The notes under the pieces are model-generated. The model did not search any database. It had not been told where the DNA came from and saw nothing but the letters and a program-made list of their open reading frames with translations. The translations under genes and the position numbers were made by a program. DNA of 64,000 bases. Origin: JAFGLZ01 sp964390905. GTDB taxonomy: Bacteria > Planctomycetota > Phycisphaerae > UBA1845 > JAFGLZ01. The stretch is from NCBI GenBank assembly GCA_964390905.1, contig CAYMLO010000004.1, positions 1-64,000 on the forward strand. The letters run 5' to 3'. This document shows, piece by piece, positions 34,818-44,700 of this stretch. Positions within the stretch are counted from its first letter, which is position 1, and each line of letters starts with the position of its first letter.

Positions 34818-36104
34818 ATGGATCGCAGCATCAACCGACGGGAGTTCATCGGAACGGCGGCCGGTGTCGCGGCGGGAACGGCCTTGTCGGAGGTCGTCAC
34901 GGCTGCCGGCATCGGCGGACGGGACATCCGGCTGGGCGTCATTGGGACGGGCGGCCGGGGCCAGTATCTGATGGGTGTCATGCTCGCGCACAAGGGCACA
35001 CAGGTGCCGGCCGTGTGCGACATCGTGGCGAGCAAGGCCAACCGCTCCGCCGGGGTCATCCAGAAAGCCCGCGGCAAGCGGGCCGAGACGTATACGAAAG
35101 GTCCCAAGGACTACTTGCGGATGCTCGAGCGCGACGACCTCGACGCCGTCCTCGTGACCACGCCGATGCAGCTGCACGCCGAGATGTCCGTGGCCGCCAT
35201 GCGGGCGGGCAAGCACGTCTTCAGCGAGGTGGCGGCGGCCATGACGCTCGAAGAGTGCTGGGACCTGGTCCGCACCGTCGAGACCACCAAGAAGATCTAC
35301 ATGATGGCCGAGAACTGCTGCTATTACCGCGAGTGCATGATGCTCCTGAACATGATCGAGCAGGGCTTGTTCGGGAAGATGACGTACGCGGAGTGCGCAT
35401 ACGTCCATGACTGCCGTCACCTGTCCTTCAAGCCGGACGGGTCGTTGACGTGGCGGGGTGAGCTGCACACGAACTACATCGGCAATCTCTACCCCACGCA
35501 CGCCATCGGACCGGTTGCGCAGGGTATGGGCATCAACAAGACTGACCGGTTCACGTCGTTGACGGCGTCGATGAATCGTCCGGAGGGCCACAGGGCCTAT
35601 GCGATCAGGAAGTTCGGCAAGGACCATCCCGCCACCAAGATCAAGTGGCGTGCAGGCGACAGCTGCAACGCCATGATCAAGACGGCCAACGGTAACCTCA
35701 TCGAGATCCGCTACGACACCAGTTCGACCCGACCCGTCGAGCGCACGACCCACTACCTGTTGCAGGGCACGGAGGGGGCGTACCTCTTCGACGGTCTTCG
35801 CATCTACATCGAGGGGCGGACCAAAGGCACCGGGTGGGAGAAGAGCAGCCGCTATCTGAAGGAATACGATCATCCCTTGTGGAAGCAGTGGGGCGAGGCC
35901 GCCGGCGGCGCGGGGCATGGCGGGGCCGACTACTTCACCACCCGCGCGTTCTTGGAGACGCTGCGGGCCGGCACGAAGCCGCCGATCGACGTCTACGATG
36001 CGGTCGTTTGGAGCAGCATCATCCCGCTGTCCGCCGCGTCGATCCAAGCGGGCGGCAAGCCACAGGCGTTCCCCGATTTCATGAAGGGCGCCAAGCGTTC
36101 ATAG
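34818..36104 (+). CDS. Tat-exported GH109-like Gfo/Idh/MocA enzyme
   Basis: 428 residues. AGGAG precedes the ATG. The leader has a twin-arginine motif (NRREFIGTAAG). The Rossmann start is LGVIGTGGRGQY. In place of the usual EKP, the motif reads FSEVAAAMT. The strings NLYPTHAIGPV and GGAGHGGADYF, together with YDAVVWSSIIPLS, follow the pattern of GH109 alpha-N-acetylgalactosaminidases. Those enzymes cleave glycosides by NAD-dependent oxidation/elimination rather than hydrolysis. The match is from memory of the family, so the glycosidase role is probable but unproved. It lies 49 bases after the large hydrolase gene and completes the presumed operon. Confidence 0.75.
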   Translation: MDRSINRREFIGTAAGVAAGTALSEVVTAAGIGGRDIRLGVIGTGGRGQYLMGVMLAHKGTQVPAVCDIVASKANRSAGVIQKARGKRAETYTKGPKDYLRMLERDDLDAVLVTTPMQLHAEMSVAAMRAGKHVFSEVAAAMTLEECWDLVRTVETTKKIYMMAENCCYYRECMMLLNMIEQGLFGKMTYAECAYVHDCRHLSFKPDGSLTWRGELHTNYIGNLYPTHAIGPVAQGMGINKTDRFTSLTASMNRPEGHRAYAIRKFGKDHPATKIKWRAGDSCNAMIKTANGNLIEIRYDTSSTRPVERTTHYLLQGTEGAYLFDGLRIYIEGRTKGTGWEKSSRYLKEYDHPLWKQWGEAAGGAGHGGADYFTTRAFLETLRAGTKPPIDVYDAVVWSSIIPLSAASIQAGGKPQAFPDFMKGAKRS

Positions 36105-36156
36105 GCCCGCAGCGTCGGCCTCGGAGATTCGGGTGGGATCGGTTCGCGCGTATGGA

Positions 36157-36459
36157 TCAGGAGCGCTTGCCTCGTGATCGCCTTCGGGACTCGGCCGGAG
36201 TCTTGGTGTGGCCTTCCTTCGCTGGCGTGACAGGGAGATGGGGCGTTGCGCCTGGCAGCAACTGGCCGCAGGACCTGCAGTAGCTGGCCCCCATCCGGTT
36301 CGGCTTTCCACATGACGGGCATTTGGGTCCATCGGCGTGGCGGGCACGATCGCGACGCAAGGCCACCACCAGCGTCACCCCAAGCGCGACCAGCATCACC
36401 GGGATGAGATAGACGGCTTGGTGACCCGCGAAGATCCATTCCGCATCGGTCATCGCCAT
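36157..36459 (-). CDS. Small zinc-ribbon membrane protein
   Basis: 100 residues from the ATG at 36459 (a second ATG lies two codons on). One membrane helix (VYLIPVMLVALGVTLVVALRR) is followed by a zinc ribbon with CPSCGKPNRMGASYCRSCG. The C-terminal tail is basic. The ribosome binding site is weak (GGGGAA). No function is known. It could be an accessory or sensor protein. It is convergent with the GH109-like gene. Confidence 0.6.
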   Translation of the reverse strand: MAMTDAEWIFAGHQAVYLIPVMLVALGVTLVVALRRDRARHADGPKCPSCGKPNRMGASYCRSCGQLLPGATPHLPVTPAKEGHTKTPAESRRRSRGKRS

Positions 36460-36611
36460 GGTGGGGTTCCCCGAGACGCCGGTACCTGCCAGCCTGCCTT
36501 CTGTAGTGAATAGTAGCGAACGCGTCCCTCCGGTCAACCGAAGGGGGTGCTTGCGATACACTCGGGCGAGCCATAACATACCGCCTTCCCGGTTCCCCAT
36601 GTGGTGAATGG

Positions 36612-37550
36612 ATGCGTTTGACTGGCATGATGCAGATTGATACGCCCGGTAGGAGTCTTCATCCTCGGCGTCTGGGTCTTCTGGCCGGAATGGTTCTGAC
36701 CGTCGGCGCGGGGAGCGGCTGCGCGGTCGGCGACTTGGCAACGGCCGACCGGATGAGGAATGGCCTGGTGATCGTGTTGCCGGGCATCGAAGGCCGAAGC
36801 AAGTACAACGCCGATATCGCCCGCGGCTTGTCGCGTGGGGGCGTGCCGTTCGCGATCGAGATTTATGACTGGGGCACGGGGCTCCCGTTGGGCGGCTTGG
36901 TGAACCTGGTGGCCCTGGACCGAAATCGGGGTCAGGCCCGCAAGATTGCCGACCGGATCATGCGATACCAACAAGACCACCCGGGCAGGTCCGTCCATCT
37001 GGTGGGGCATTCCGGAGGCGGCGGGTTGGCCGTGCTGACGTTGGAAGCCTTGCCGCCCAAGACGCAGGTAAGCAGCGCGGTCCTGCTGGCGGCGGCGATC
37101 TCGCCGGACCACGACCTGACACGAGCCCTGAACCACGCCGAGAACGGCGTCTGGAACTTCCACACCAGCTCCGACGTCGGGTACCTCCAGGTCGGCACGG
37201 GGCTGTTCGGCACGATCGACCGCAAGCATACCCGAGCCGCGGGGGCAGTGGGATTCCGGCGTCCTGCCGGCGCGTCGAGGACCAGGGCGCGGGTGTACGA
37301 CAAGCTTCACCAGGTCCGCTACCGGCCCGAGATGGCCGAGACGGGGAACCGCGGCGGGCATACTGGCTGGGCGCGTCGGCAATTCGTGGCCGTTTGGGTA
37401 GCCCCCATCCTTCTGGCAGCGGGGGACGGGCGGGAGGGCTATCACATCCCTCTCGACGATCGGCTGGAAGCGCTTGTCGGCCATGGGCCCCCCGAGCCCG
37501 AGGCCGCCATCGGTGCGTCTGTCCCGCGCCGTCCCGTCGAGTCACACTGA
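36612..37550 (+). CDS. Lipase-like alpha/beta hydrolase, probable lipoprotein
   Basis: 312 residues from 36612; ATGs at 36627 and 36630 are alternatives, and none has a strong ribosome binding site. A hydrophobic leader ends in VGAGSGC, a possible lipobox of the relaxed kind seen in planctomycetes. The alpha/beta hydrolase core has LVIVLPGIEGRSKYN (first strand) and the nucleophile elbow VGHSGGGGLAV. A late His (GGHTGW or GYHIPLDD) may complete the triad. The substrate is unknown. It is likely anchored at the membrane facing the periplasm. Confidence 0.65.
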   Translation: MRLTGMMQIDTPGRSLHPRRLGLLAGMVLTVGAGSGCAVGDLATADRMRNGLVIVLPGIEGRSKYNADIARGLSRGGVPFAIEIYDWGTGLPLGGLVNLVALDRNRGQARKIADRIMRYQQDHPGRSVHLVGHSGGGGLAVLTLEALPPKTQVSSAVLLAAAISPDHDLTRALNHAENGVWNFHTSSDVGYLQVGTGLFGTIDRKHTRAAGAVGFRRPAGASRTRARVYDKLHQVRYRPEMAETGNRGGHTGWARRQFVAVWVAPILLAAGDGREGYHIPLDDRLEALVGHGPPEPEAAIGASVPRRPVESH

Positions 37551-37691
37551 TCCTGGCGCATCCGATCGCCCCGTCAGGTCCAGACGCCGCGAGCAGCGTG
37601 GGGTCCGGCAAAGCTGACGGTCTTGCCTGAGAGTGTCCTCTGCACGAAAGCGGCAGGAAGTACCACAAAGTCCTTGGCGGCGAAACCCAAG

Positions 37692-37714
37692 CCGTCTACG
37701 CTCATGATAGACGG
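37692..37714 (+). other. Leader hairpin before the receiver/GAF signalling gene
   Basis: CCGTCTA pairs with TAGACGG around a 9-base loop, and a second short stem (TAGGC/GCCTA) follows directly before the start codon region at 37749. It is not recognised as a known riboswitch. The sequences typical of c-di-GMP-I aptamers were looked for and not found. Confidence 0.3.
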
Positions 37715-37748
37715 TAGGCCTAGGGCGCGTCGCCTACGGGGTTGGGGG

Positions 37749-39443
37749 ATGCAGGTTGTAGGCACAGACCATCCGAAGGTTCTCTTGCTCAGCGGCGCTG
37801 AGGCCAAGGCCGCGGTCTTGACGTCGTCACTTGCCGATCAGGCCGAGATCCGCGTCGTCGACTCTTTCGAAGAGGCCATCGAGGCCATCCAGTCAGGGCA
37901 GATCGACCTCGTCGTCAGCGAGGCGGGCGATTTCCTGCCCGGGGACTGTGCCCGGTGTGATCACTGGCTGAGAAAGTCCCACGAAGCGGCCAGCCAGGGC
38001 GTGGCGGGGGTGGATCTGAGCGGTCAGATCGTTTGGGCCGACGCCGCGCTGCAGGCCATGCCCGAGGACGCCCGCGACGCGGTCATGGAGGTTTCTCGAC
38101 GCGTGGCTGATGAGTGGACCAAAGCAGCCGGCGCGCTCGACGGCCGACTGCATGTGACCGAACGCCTGACGATTGCCGGCGACGCGCGCGTCGGGACGGC
38201 ATATGAGGCCACGCTCTCGCCAGTACTGAACGCCGACGGCGAGCTGACCCAAGTGGCCGTCGTCATCCGAGACGTGACCACCTCCCGGAAACTCCAGCAG
38301 CGGCTGCAGTCGGTCGAACGGGCAGGGCAGCACCTGGTCCGGCTCGATACCGAGCAGTTCGCCGACCTGGACGTGCCGAAACGCGTGGCCAAGATCGAGG
38401 AGCAAATCGCCTCCTATGCCCACAGCCTAATGAATTTCGAGCGCTTCAGCATTCGTCTCCTCGATCGCGAGACCGGACAGCTGAGCGTGGCGATGGCGCA
38501 GGGCATGGACGACTGCGTCTGGCATCGGGAGATGACGGCCTCGATGGAGGACCAAGGCATCTGCGGGTACGTCGCCGCGACGGGAGAGAGCTACATCTGC
38601 TCGGATACCTCGCGGGACCCGAGGTACCTGCACGGCATCGACGAGGCCGGCTCCTCGCTCACCGTGCCCCTGCGACTGAACGAAGAAGTCGTGGGGGTCT
38701 TCAACGTGGAGAGCAGCCGGATCAACGCGTTCGACGACGTCGATCGTCAGATGCTTCGGGCCTTTGGCCGGTACGTGGCGATGGCCCTGAAGCTCCTCGA
38801 CCTGCTCGTCATCGAGCGCTACCGGTCCGCGGGCGAGCTGGCCGATGATGTCTCCTCCGAGATCGCCGGGCCCCTCAACGATATCGCGTCGGACGCCTCA
38901 GCCCTGCTGTCCGAGTACATCGGGGACGATACCCTCTGCGCCCGTTTGGAAGCCATCTCCAAGAACGTGGGCAAGATTCGGGAGTGCGTCCAGCAGGTTG
39001 CCCAGCCCGCTGGCCGCCTGCGAGCTCGCCTGAACGGACACAGCCGCCCCGACCCGGCGTTGGTGGGCAAGCGTCTGCTCGTGGCCGATGACGAAGACAT
39101 CATCCGCGAGACCCTCTACGAAGTCCTCCACAAACAAGGCTGCCACGTGGACACCGCCCGCGACGGCGCCCAAGCCATCAGTATGCTCGAACGCACGCAG
39201 TACGACCTGGTCCTGGCCGACATTCGCATGCCCTACAAGAACGGCTACGAGGTTTTCTCGGCCGCCAAGGAGCGCAGCTCGGACTGCGCCGTCATCCTGA
39301 TCACGGGATTCGGGTACGACCCCAACCATGCCATCGTCCGGGCTCGCGAGGAGGGCCTGTCGGCGGTCCTGTTCAAACCGTTCAAAGTGGACCAACTCCT
39401 CGACGAGGTCCGTCAGGCCCTGGCCCGATCGGTCGTCGGCTAG
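37749..39443 (+). CDS. PAS-GAF-receiver signalling protein with degenerate histidine-kinase dimerisation domain
   Basis: 564 residues from the ATG at 37749, behind a G-rich ribosome binding site; an in-frame ATG at 37704 is an alternative. Residues ~1-75 look like a pseudo-receiver (HPKVLLLSG; QSGQIDLVVSEAGDF). A PAS-like segment covers ~85-185 and a GAF domain ~215-350 (FERFSIRLLDRETG; VPLRLNEEVVGVFNVES). A HisKA-like helix pair follows (~355-420), but the phospho-acceptor position is Ser370 (DDVSSEIAGPL where kinases have VAHEINNPL), and no ATPase domain is present. The C-terminal receiver is intact: VADDED, Asp491 in LADIRMP, ITGFG, FKPFK. It is probably a phospho-regulated adaptor. Confidence 0.8.
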   Translation: MQVVGTDHPKVLLLSGAEAKAAVLTSSLADQAEIRVVDSFEEAIEAIQSGQIDLVVSEAGDFLPGDCARCDHWLRKSHEAASQGVAGVDLSGQIVWADAALQAMPEDARDAVMEVSRRVADEWTKAAGALDGRLHVTERLTIAGDARVGTAYEATLSPVLNADGELTQVAVVIRDVTTSRKLQQRLQSVERAGQHLVRLDTEQFADLDVPKRVAKIEEQIASYAHSLMNFERFSIRLLDRETGQLSVAMAQGMDDCVWHREMTASMEDQGICGYVAATGESYICSDTSRDPRYLHGIDEAGSSLTVPLRLNEEVVGVFNVESSRINAFDDVDRQMLRAFGRYVAMALKLLDLLVIERYRSAGELADDVSSEIAGPLNDIASDASALLSEYIGDDTLCARLEAISKNVGKIRECVQQVAQPAGRLRARLNGHSRPDPALVGKRLLVADDEDIIRETLYEVLHKQGCHVDTARDGAQAISMLERTQYDLVLADIRMPYKNGYEVFSAAKERSSDCAVILITGFGYDPNHAIVRAREEGLSAVLFKPFKVDQLLDEVRQALARSVVG

Positions 39444-41001
39444 GAGATGATCGCAGAACGCCCTTGCCCCTGCCGCCTCTGGGCGTGGTGCGGGGATAGT
39501 CCTTGTTCAACGTCTGCTCGATGACGCGCACGAGATCGTCAGCGTTTACCCGCTTGCCCAACGCCCGGACGTTTGACAGGTCAAGACCTCTCACGACGCA
39601 GTCCTTGTCGGGGGAGAAGATCTCGACCCACCTGCTGGGGTCATTCTGGTCGAACTTGTAGGTCTGCGATATCGGGCCGACCTGAACAAGCGCAAATGGC
39701 TTGCCCGATCGCGGCGCGGGGTCGAAGCCCAAGACAACGTCGCGGATTGCGATTCCGTTCACGTTGGCGTGGATCTGGAAGAACGCTGCGCCGGTTGCAC
39801 GGTCGATGCGAATGTCGCTGAACAACAGATTCCGCATTTCCCCTATCGGGTCGGCAAAGTCCTTGTCCCGCCCGAGTTCGAGGTTCGGTTGGTCGTACAT
39901 CTTGAACGTGCGGATGCCGGCGACACGCCTGATGACGCAGTCCTCGATACTGCAGTTCAGCGTGTGGCCGTCACCGAAGTGCTTGGTGCCCGCCAGGAGG
40001 CGGATCTCCGAGTCGTGGCCCTGGGCGCCGTCGGCTTGACCCCCGCGCGTCTCGCCAACCGCCCTGCCGTCGACGTCCTCCACAAGGACGTGGTGGATCG
40101 GGCCGAACGTCATGCTCGTGTGCTTCCAGTCCCACGCGTTCAGTGCGACCATGTCATCGCCCATCACCCCGCGCCCGACGCGCACGTTTCGAACCACGCC
40201 GTAGCTGGCCGGGCCGTTGATGTGAACCCCGTCACGCCGGTGGTCCTCGAAGCGAATCCCCGCCACGCAAAACTGCGAGCAGTTGCTCAGCTGCACCCCG
40301 TGGGGCCGGCACTGCCGGATGGTGACGCCCGACACCCGGAGGCGTCTGACGTTGTTCAGGACGATGACGCCGTGTGCGTGGAACGACCCCTTCGGATCAG
40401 CCCGGCCCCGAACGTTGCCGTTGGATTGGCGCCACCTGCCGGTGGCCAGCGTCGTCCAGATCCCCCCGGTGATCACGATGTCGTGGTCGGCGTCGTCTGA
40501 CAACGTTACGGGGCCCGTCTGGCCGCTGACCAGATGCGCGTTTCGGAGCATGCAGCAGTTGGAGCCGGGCCTGAGTCGGATCTCGGCGTCCGGCGCCAGA
40601 TCGAGCCGACCTCCGGAGCGCATGATCAGCGGCCGGTCGATGTAGTAGGGCTTCCGACGAGAGGGAACGAACACCCGGGCGTTCTCGTTCAAGGCCGCCT
40701 GGAACGCGTCGGTCCAGACCTCCGCCTTGACCGCAATGGTCTTTCCGGCCCCGCGCTCGTCCGGCCAGGTCTCGGTGAAGCGCTCCGTTCTTATGGCGTG
40801 GGCGTAGCGCGACACGTTGCAGGCCGCCTTGGCATCCCGGTCCTCCCGACCGTCGACCCACAGACCCGCATCGCGAAGGGGGGCCAGGATCCGGCGAGCC
40901 AAGCTCTCCTCCCTTTCCCGGATGGAGGCGGGTTGACGATCCAGACGCTCGTCCGCCCCGACCGCAAGCAGACTCGCCAGAAGAACGACCAAAAGACCCA
41001 T
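39382..41001 (-). CDS. Secreted right-handed beta-helix protein (polysaccharide lyase/pectinase-like)
   Basis: 539 residues. The ATG at 41001 follows AAGGAGG. A short signal peptide (LLVVLLASLLAVGA) comes first. Residues ~100-440 show the stacked-strand pattern of a parallel beta-helix: LIMRSGGRLDLAPDAEIRL, IVITGGIW, GVIVLNNVRRLRVSGVTIRQC, GVQLSNCSQFCVAGIRFEDH. HRRDGVHINGP is the active-site-like turn of GH28/PL families. No family-specific catalytic set could be fixed. The last 20 codons overlap the end of the convergent signalling gene by 62 bases; the C-terminal tail is basic and low-complexity. Confidence 0.75.
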   Translation of the reverse strand: MGLLVVLLASLLAVGADERLDRQPASIREREESLARRILAPLRDAGLWVDGREDRDAKAACNVSRYAHAIRTERFTETWPDERGAGKTIAVKAEVWTDAFQAALNENARVFVPSRRKPYYIDRPLIMRSGGRLDLAPDAEIRLRPGSNCCMLRNAHLVSGQTGPVTLSDDADHDIVITGGIWTTLATGRWRQSNGNVRGRADPKGSFHAHGVIVLNNVRRLRVSGVTIRQCRPHGVQLSNCSQFCVAGIRFEDHRRDGVHINGPASYGVVRNVRVGRGVMGDDMVALNAWDWKHTSMTFGPIHHVLVEDVDGRAVGETRGGQADGAQGHDSEIRLLAGTKHFGDGHTLNCSIEDCVIRRVAGIRTFKMYDQPNLELGRDKDFADPIGEMRNLLFSDIRIDRATGAAFFQIHANVNGIAIRDVVLGFDPAPRSGKPFALVQVGPISQTYKFDQNDPSRWVEIFSPDKDCVVRGLDLSNVRALGKRVNADDLVRVIEQTLNKDYPRTTPRGGRGKGVLRSSPSRRPIGPGPDGPRRGVGPL

Positions 41002-41187
41002 TCGGCTTGCCTCCTTGGGGGGTGGGGGCGTCCACCACTTCGTGACGTCCGCGCCATGATACCGCCGTCGCCGCCCGGCCCCCAGGCCCGGGCCGGCTTT
41101 CCCGCCCGGCAGGGAACTGAATGGCCCAGCATAGGACGTTTTGGGGGCTGCGGGCGTGCCTGGCCCGAAAACCGCTTTTTTTCGGAC

Positions 41188-41215
41188 TTGCCGCCCCTGC
41201 TCAGCTGGATACAAT
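41188..41215 (+). promoter_or_regulatory. Candidate sigma70 promoter for the C25 protease gene
   Basis: TTGCCG (41188-41193) and TACAAT (41210-41215) with a 16-base spacer. It is the only convincing box pair in the region pointing to the gene at 41751. Confidence 0.4.
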
Positions 41216-41415
41216 GGGAAAGGATTCTCAGAAAGGGCCGGTTCACGAACGCAAGGGTTCCCTCGAGTCGCCCCAACTGGGTATTCTCCCTCCCAGGAGA
41301 CGGTTTTGGTCCGCCATATGCGGACCGCACGTGACGACCGGGCACAGGATGGCGCTGGCCCCTGTCGTCAGCGCCTCAAGGCCCGGAAAAAGGCCGGAAA
41401 TGCTGTCAGAGTCTC

Positions 41416-41459
41416 TTCCCGCAGCAGAACAAGTCCCTTGGGAGGGACCGCTGCGGGAG
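41416..41459 (+). other. Branched leader hairpin upstream of the C25 protease gene
   Basis: TCCCGCAGC (41417-41425) pairs with GCTGCGGGA (41450-41458). Inside it GTCCC (41433-41437) pairs with GGGAC (41444-41448) around TTGGGA. There is no T-run, so it is more likely a structured leader element than a terminator. It matches no RNA family I recognise. Confidence 0.4.
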
Positions 41460-41750
41460 CGTCGCGGGCCAGGGCATCGTGGCGGCTGCCATGTGAGGGA
41501 TCCCTAGACGCAAGCATGGACCGGACCGGCTTGTCCTGAGGCGGACGTGCACAGCGTGGGTACTCAATTCGCCAATGCGATTCGGCCAAGGCCGAAGGTG
41601 ATTGGAGAATCGCAGACACGTCCGTGGCGCGCAAGACACTCAGCGCAGGCCTGTCAAGCGGTCGTGCCGAGACGCGTTGAGGGCGGACCGCGGGGGTCAA
41701 TCTTGGTGCCACCAAACATGCGAAAGCCCGAGGAGGGCGGAGGACCTGTC

Positions 41751-44700
41751 ATGAAGCGCCTGACCCAAACACTCTCTGTCGCGTTGGTTCTGGTGGTTTC
41801 CTGGTTCCCGTATGGAGCGGGGGCGGCCGAGGAGGCTACTGGCCCGGCCTGGGTAGCCGTGGGTGCCGACAACGCTCAGACCACGATTGGCGTGGCGGCG
41901 GCGCCGGCGAGTGCCCTGTGCCAGGATGTCGCCCTCTCGTTGCCGGGCGTCCTGAAATCGCCGGTCAAGGGAGGCGATGGCGAGCAGTACGTCCAGCTGA
42001 GCATCCGCGGCTGCGGTGGGGCGTCCGAGAAGGTGGGCGCGCCGGTCATGCCTTTCAAAGGGTTCTTCCTGGAGATCCCCTACGGGGTGACCGTCTCGGT
42101 CGAACTCCTGAAGGCCGAGACGGTATCGCTGGGCGTCACGGAGAAGGTCTATCCGCGCCAGCCCCCCAGGTACGACGACGGCCGCCCCGATCCCCCCTTC
42201 ACCATCGACGCCGAGGCGTACGCCCAGAACCGCTTCTATCCTGCCTCCCCGGTCATCGTAGACGAGCCAGGCTTCATTCGCGGCCGGCGCGTGGTCTTCG
42301 TGCAGGCGTTCCCGCTCAGGTACAACCCGGCCACCGGAGAGCTGCAAGCGTTTCCATCGTTGGCGCTCAGGCTCAACTTCGAAGGAGCCGTCGATCCGGC
42401 CGGGGAAATCCGCAAGAGGCGGCTGGCGACGGAGACGTCGGAGCTGCTGGCCCGCCAGTTGATCCTGAATTGTGTCCCGACACCACCAGGCACGGTGCCG
42501 CGTGCGGCCGAGGCAGACGACGGCGCGCCGGTGCCCGAGGTCGCGTTGTCAGGTGGCGACGGTGCGGATTATCTCATCATCGTGCCCGATGCGCTCTATG
42601 ACGAGGTCCTGCCCCTGGCCGACTGGAAGCGGAGGAAAGGTTTCTTAACGCGCGTGCTGAAGACGTCGGAGATCGGCGCGAAGGCGGCCGACATCAAGAG
42701 CGCCATCCAGGCCGCTTACGAGACGTGGACGCCGGCGCCGTCCTACGTCCTGCTGGTGGGGGACAGCGACGAGGTGCCCCCAGAGATCGTCTTCATCTTC
42801 GACTGGGGATACGATGTCTGCCCCACGGATCACTCCTTCGCCTGTGTGGATGGGGACGACTACTACCCGGACCTGATGATCGGGCGCCTTCCCGTACAGA
42901 CGACGACGGAATGCGCAAACGTCGTCGGCAAAGTGCTTGCGTATGACCGGAATCCCCCCATCGATACGTGGTACGAGGCCTTCCTTAGCGCCGCCTTCTT
43001 CCAAGACGACCAAGACGACGGGGAGGCCGATCGTTGGTTCATGGAGGACTCCGCCCATGTGACGTCTTTTCTCTCCGGCCTGGGCATGACCACCCATACG
43101 GCATGGTGCACGAACAGCGGCGCGCACGATCACTACTACTACAACAGCAGCGGCTACCCGCACCGTTTCCCCCCGCCTTCGGAGGTCCCCAGCTGGGTGG
43201 TCTCGCTCTGGACGGACAGCACCACTGCAACGGCTGCGATTACCTCGACCATCAATGCCGGCGTGGGATTGGTGCTCCACCGCGATCACGGCAACTACTG
43301 GCATTGGGGCCACCCCCCCTATGAGCTCAGCGACGTCGCCGGGCTGGCGAACGGCGCGAAGACCCCTGTTGTCTTCAGCATCAACTGCCTGTCAGGCGGA
43401 TTTACCTACGACAGTAGCGATTGCTTCTGCGAAGCATTCCTCAAGAAGAGCCCTGGGGGGTGTGTCGGCATCGCCGGCGCGACCATGTCGGGCGAGTCCG
43501 ATTTCAACACGTCCTTCACGCATGGGATATTCACCGGGTTGTGGGAAACCTACGATTCCGCATACACCGACCCCACCTACCCACGAACATGGCGTCCCGC
43601 GGGGGCAATGGCCCTGGCGAAGTACTACGTCCTGACATACAGGGGCGCTGGCTGGCATACCCAGGAAACATTCTACATGTACCATTGGTTCGGCGATCCG
43701 GAGATGAGGCTTCGCACCCTATCGCCTCAGACGCTGAACGTCGTCTACCCCGGTTCGGTTGCCTACGGCGTGCCCGTGGACGTCACGGTGACGGTCCAGC
43801 AAGGTGGATCTCCCGCTGAGGGCGCAAGGGTGGCCATCTCCAACGACGCCACGTCCGAGCTCTGGTCCGGCCTGACCGATCCTGCCGGCTCGATCACGTT
43901 CTCCGGCATCACACTGAGCGTGCAAGACGACTACGATGTCGTCGCCACGGCCCACAACGCCGCGCCCCACGAAGGCACGCTTACAGCGACGTCTTCGTCA
44001 GCCGGGGCCATCCATCTGGACAAGAACGCCTACTCCGCATCGAGCACCATCGAGATCACGGTGGTCGATGCCGACCTCGTGAGCGCCGGGACGCAGGACG
44101 TGACCATCGAGACCAGCGTCGGTGGAGACGAGGAGACGGTGACGCTCAGCGAGACGCCCGCTGACAGCGGCCTGTTTACGGGCACGATACCGGCCGGATC
44201 GGGGACGCCGACGCTCGGAGACGGCATCTTGCAGGTCGCCGATGGCGAGACCATCACCGCGACCTACGAGGACTTGGACAACGGCTCCGGCAATCCGGCA
44301 ACCGTACAAGACACCGCCACCGTCGACGCCGTCCCGCCCGTGATTTCCAACGTCCAGGTGGCCGAAGTGACGGGCAACTGGGCGACGGTGTCGTTCGAAA
44401 CGGACACGCCCACGACCGGGCGCGTGCGGTGCGGCGAGACGTGCGGCGGCCCCTATCCATTCGTCGGTGAAGATCCGAACCTCTCGACGGCACACACGAT
44501 CCGCGTGTCCGGGCTGCAGAGCGAGACCACCTACGCCTTCGTCGTCGACGCCTGGGACGCCGCCGACAACCTGACGACCGACGACAACAACGGCGCGTGT
44601 TACCCGCTGACAACGATCTACCAGAAGGACTACTTCACGGAGTGGTTCGAATCGGGCGACAACGACCTTGCCTACCACTACGTGACCTTCACCCCTGACG

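Larger units (their letters stand above)
41002..41750. other. 749-base divergent intergenic region and long leader of the C25 protease gene
   Basis: No credible gene. It contains a promoter candidate for the plus-strand protease (41188-41215), a CCGAAAA/TTTTCGG stem just upstream of it (41165-41185) and a strong branched hairpin at 41416-41459. From the promoter, the leader would be ~530 bases long, unusually long for a bacterial gene. Confidence 0.5.

Noticed and set aside
37560..37748. Possible c-di-GMP-I riboswitch before the signalling gene
   Set aside because: Two small stems and a G-rich end suggested it, but the conserved GGGCAAACC and ACGCAAAGCC blocks are absent.
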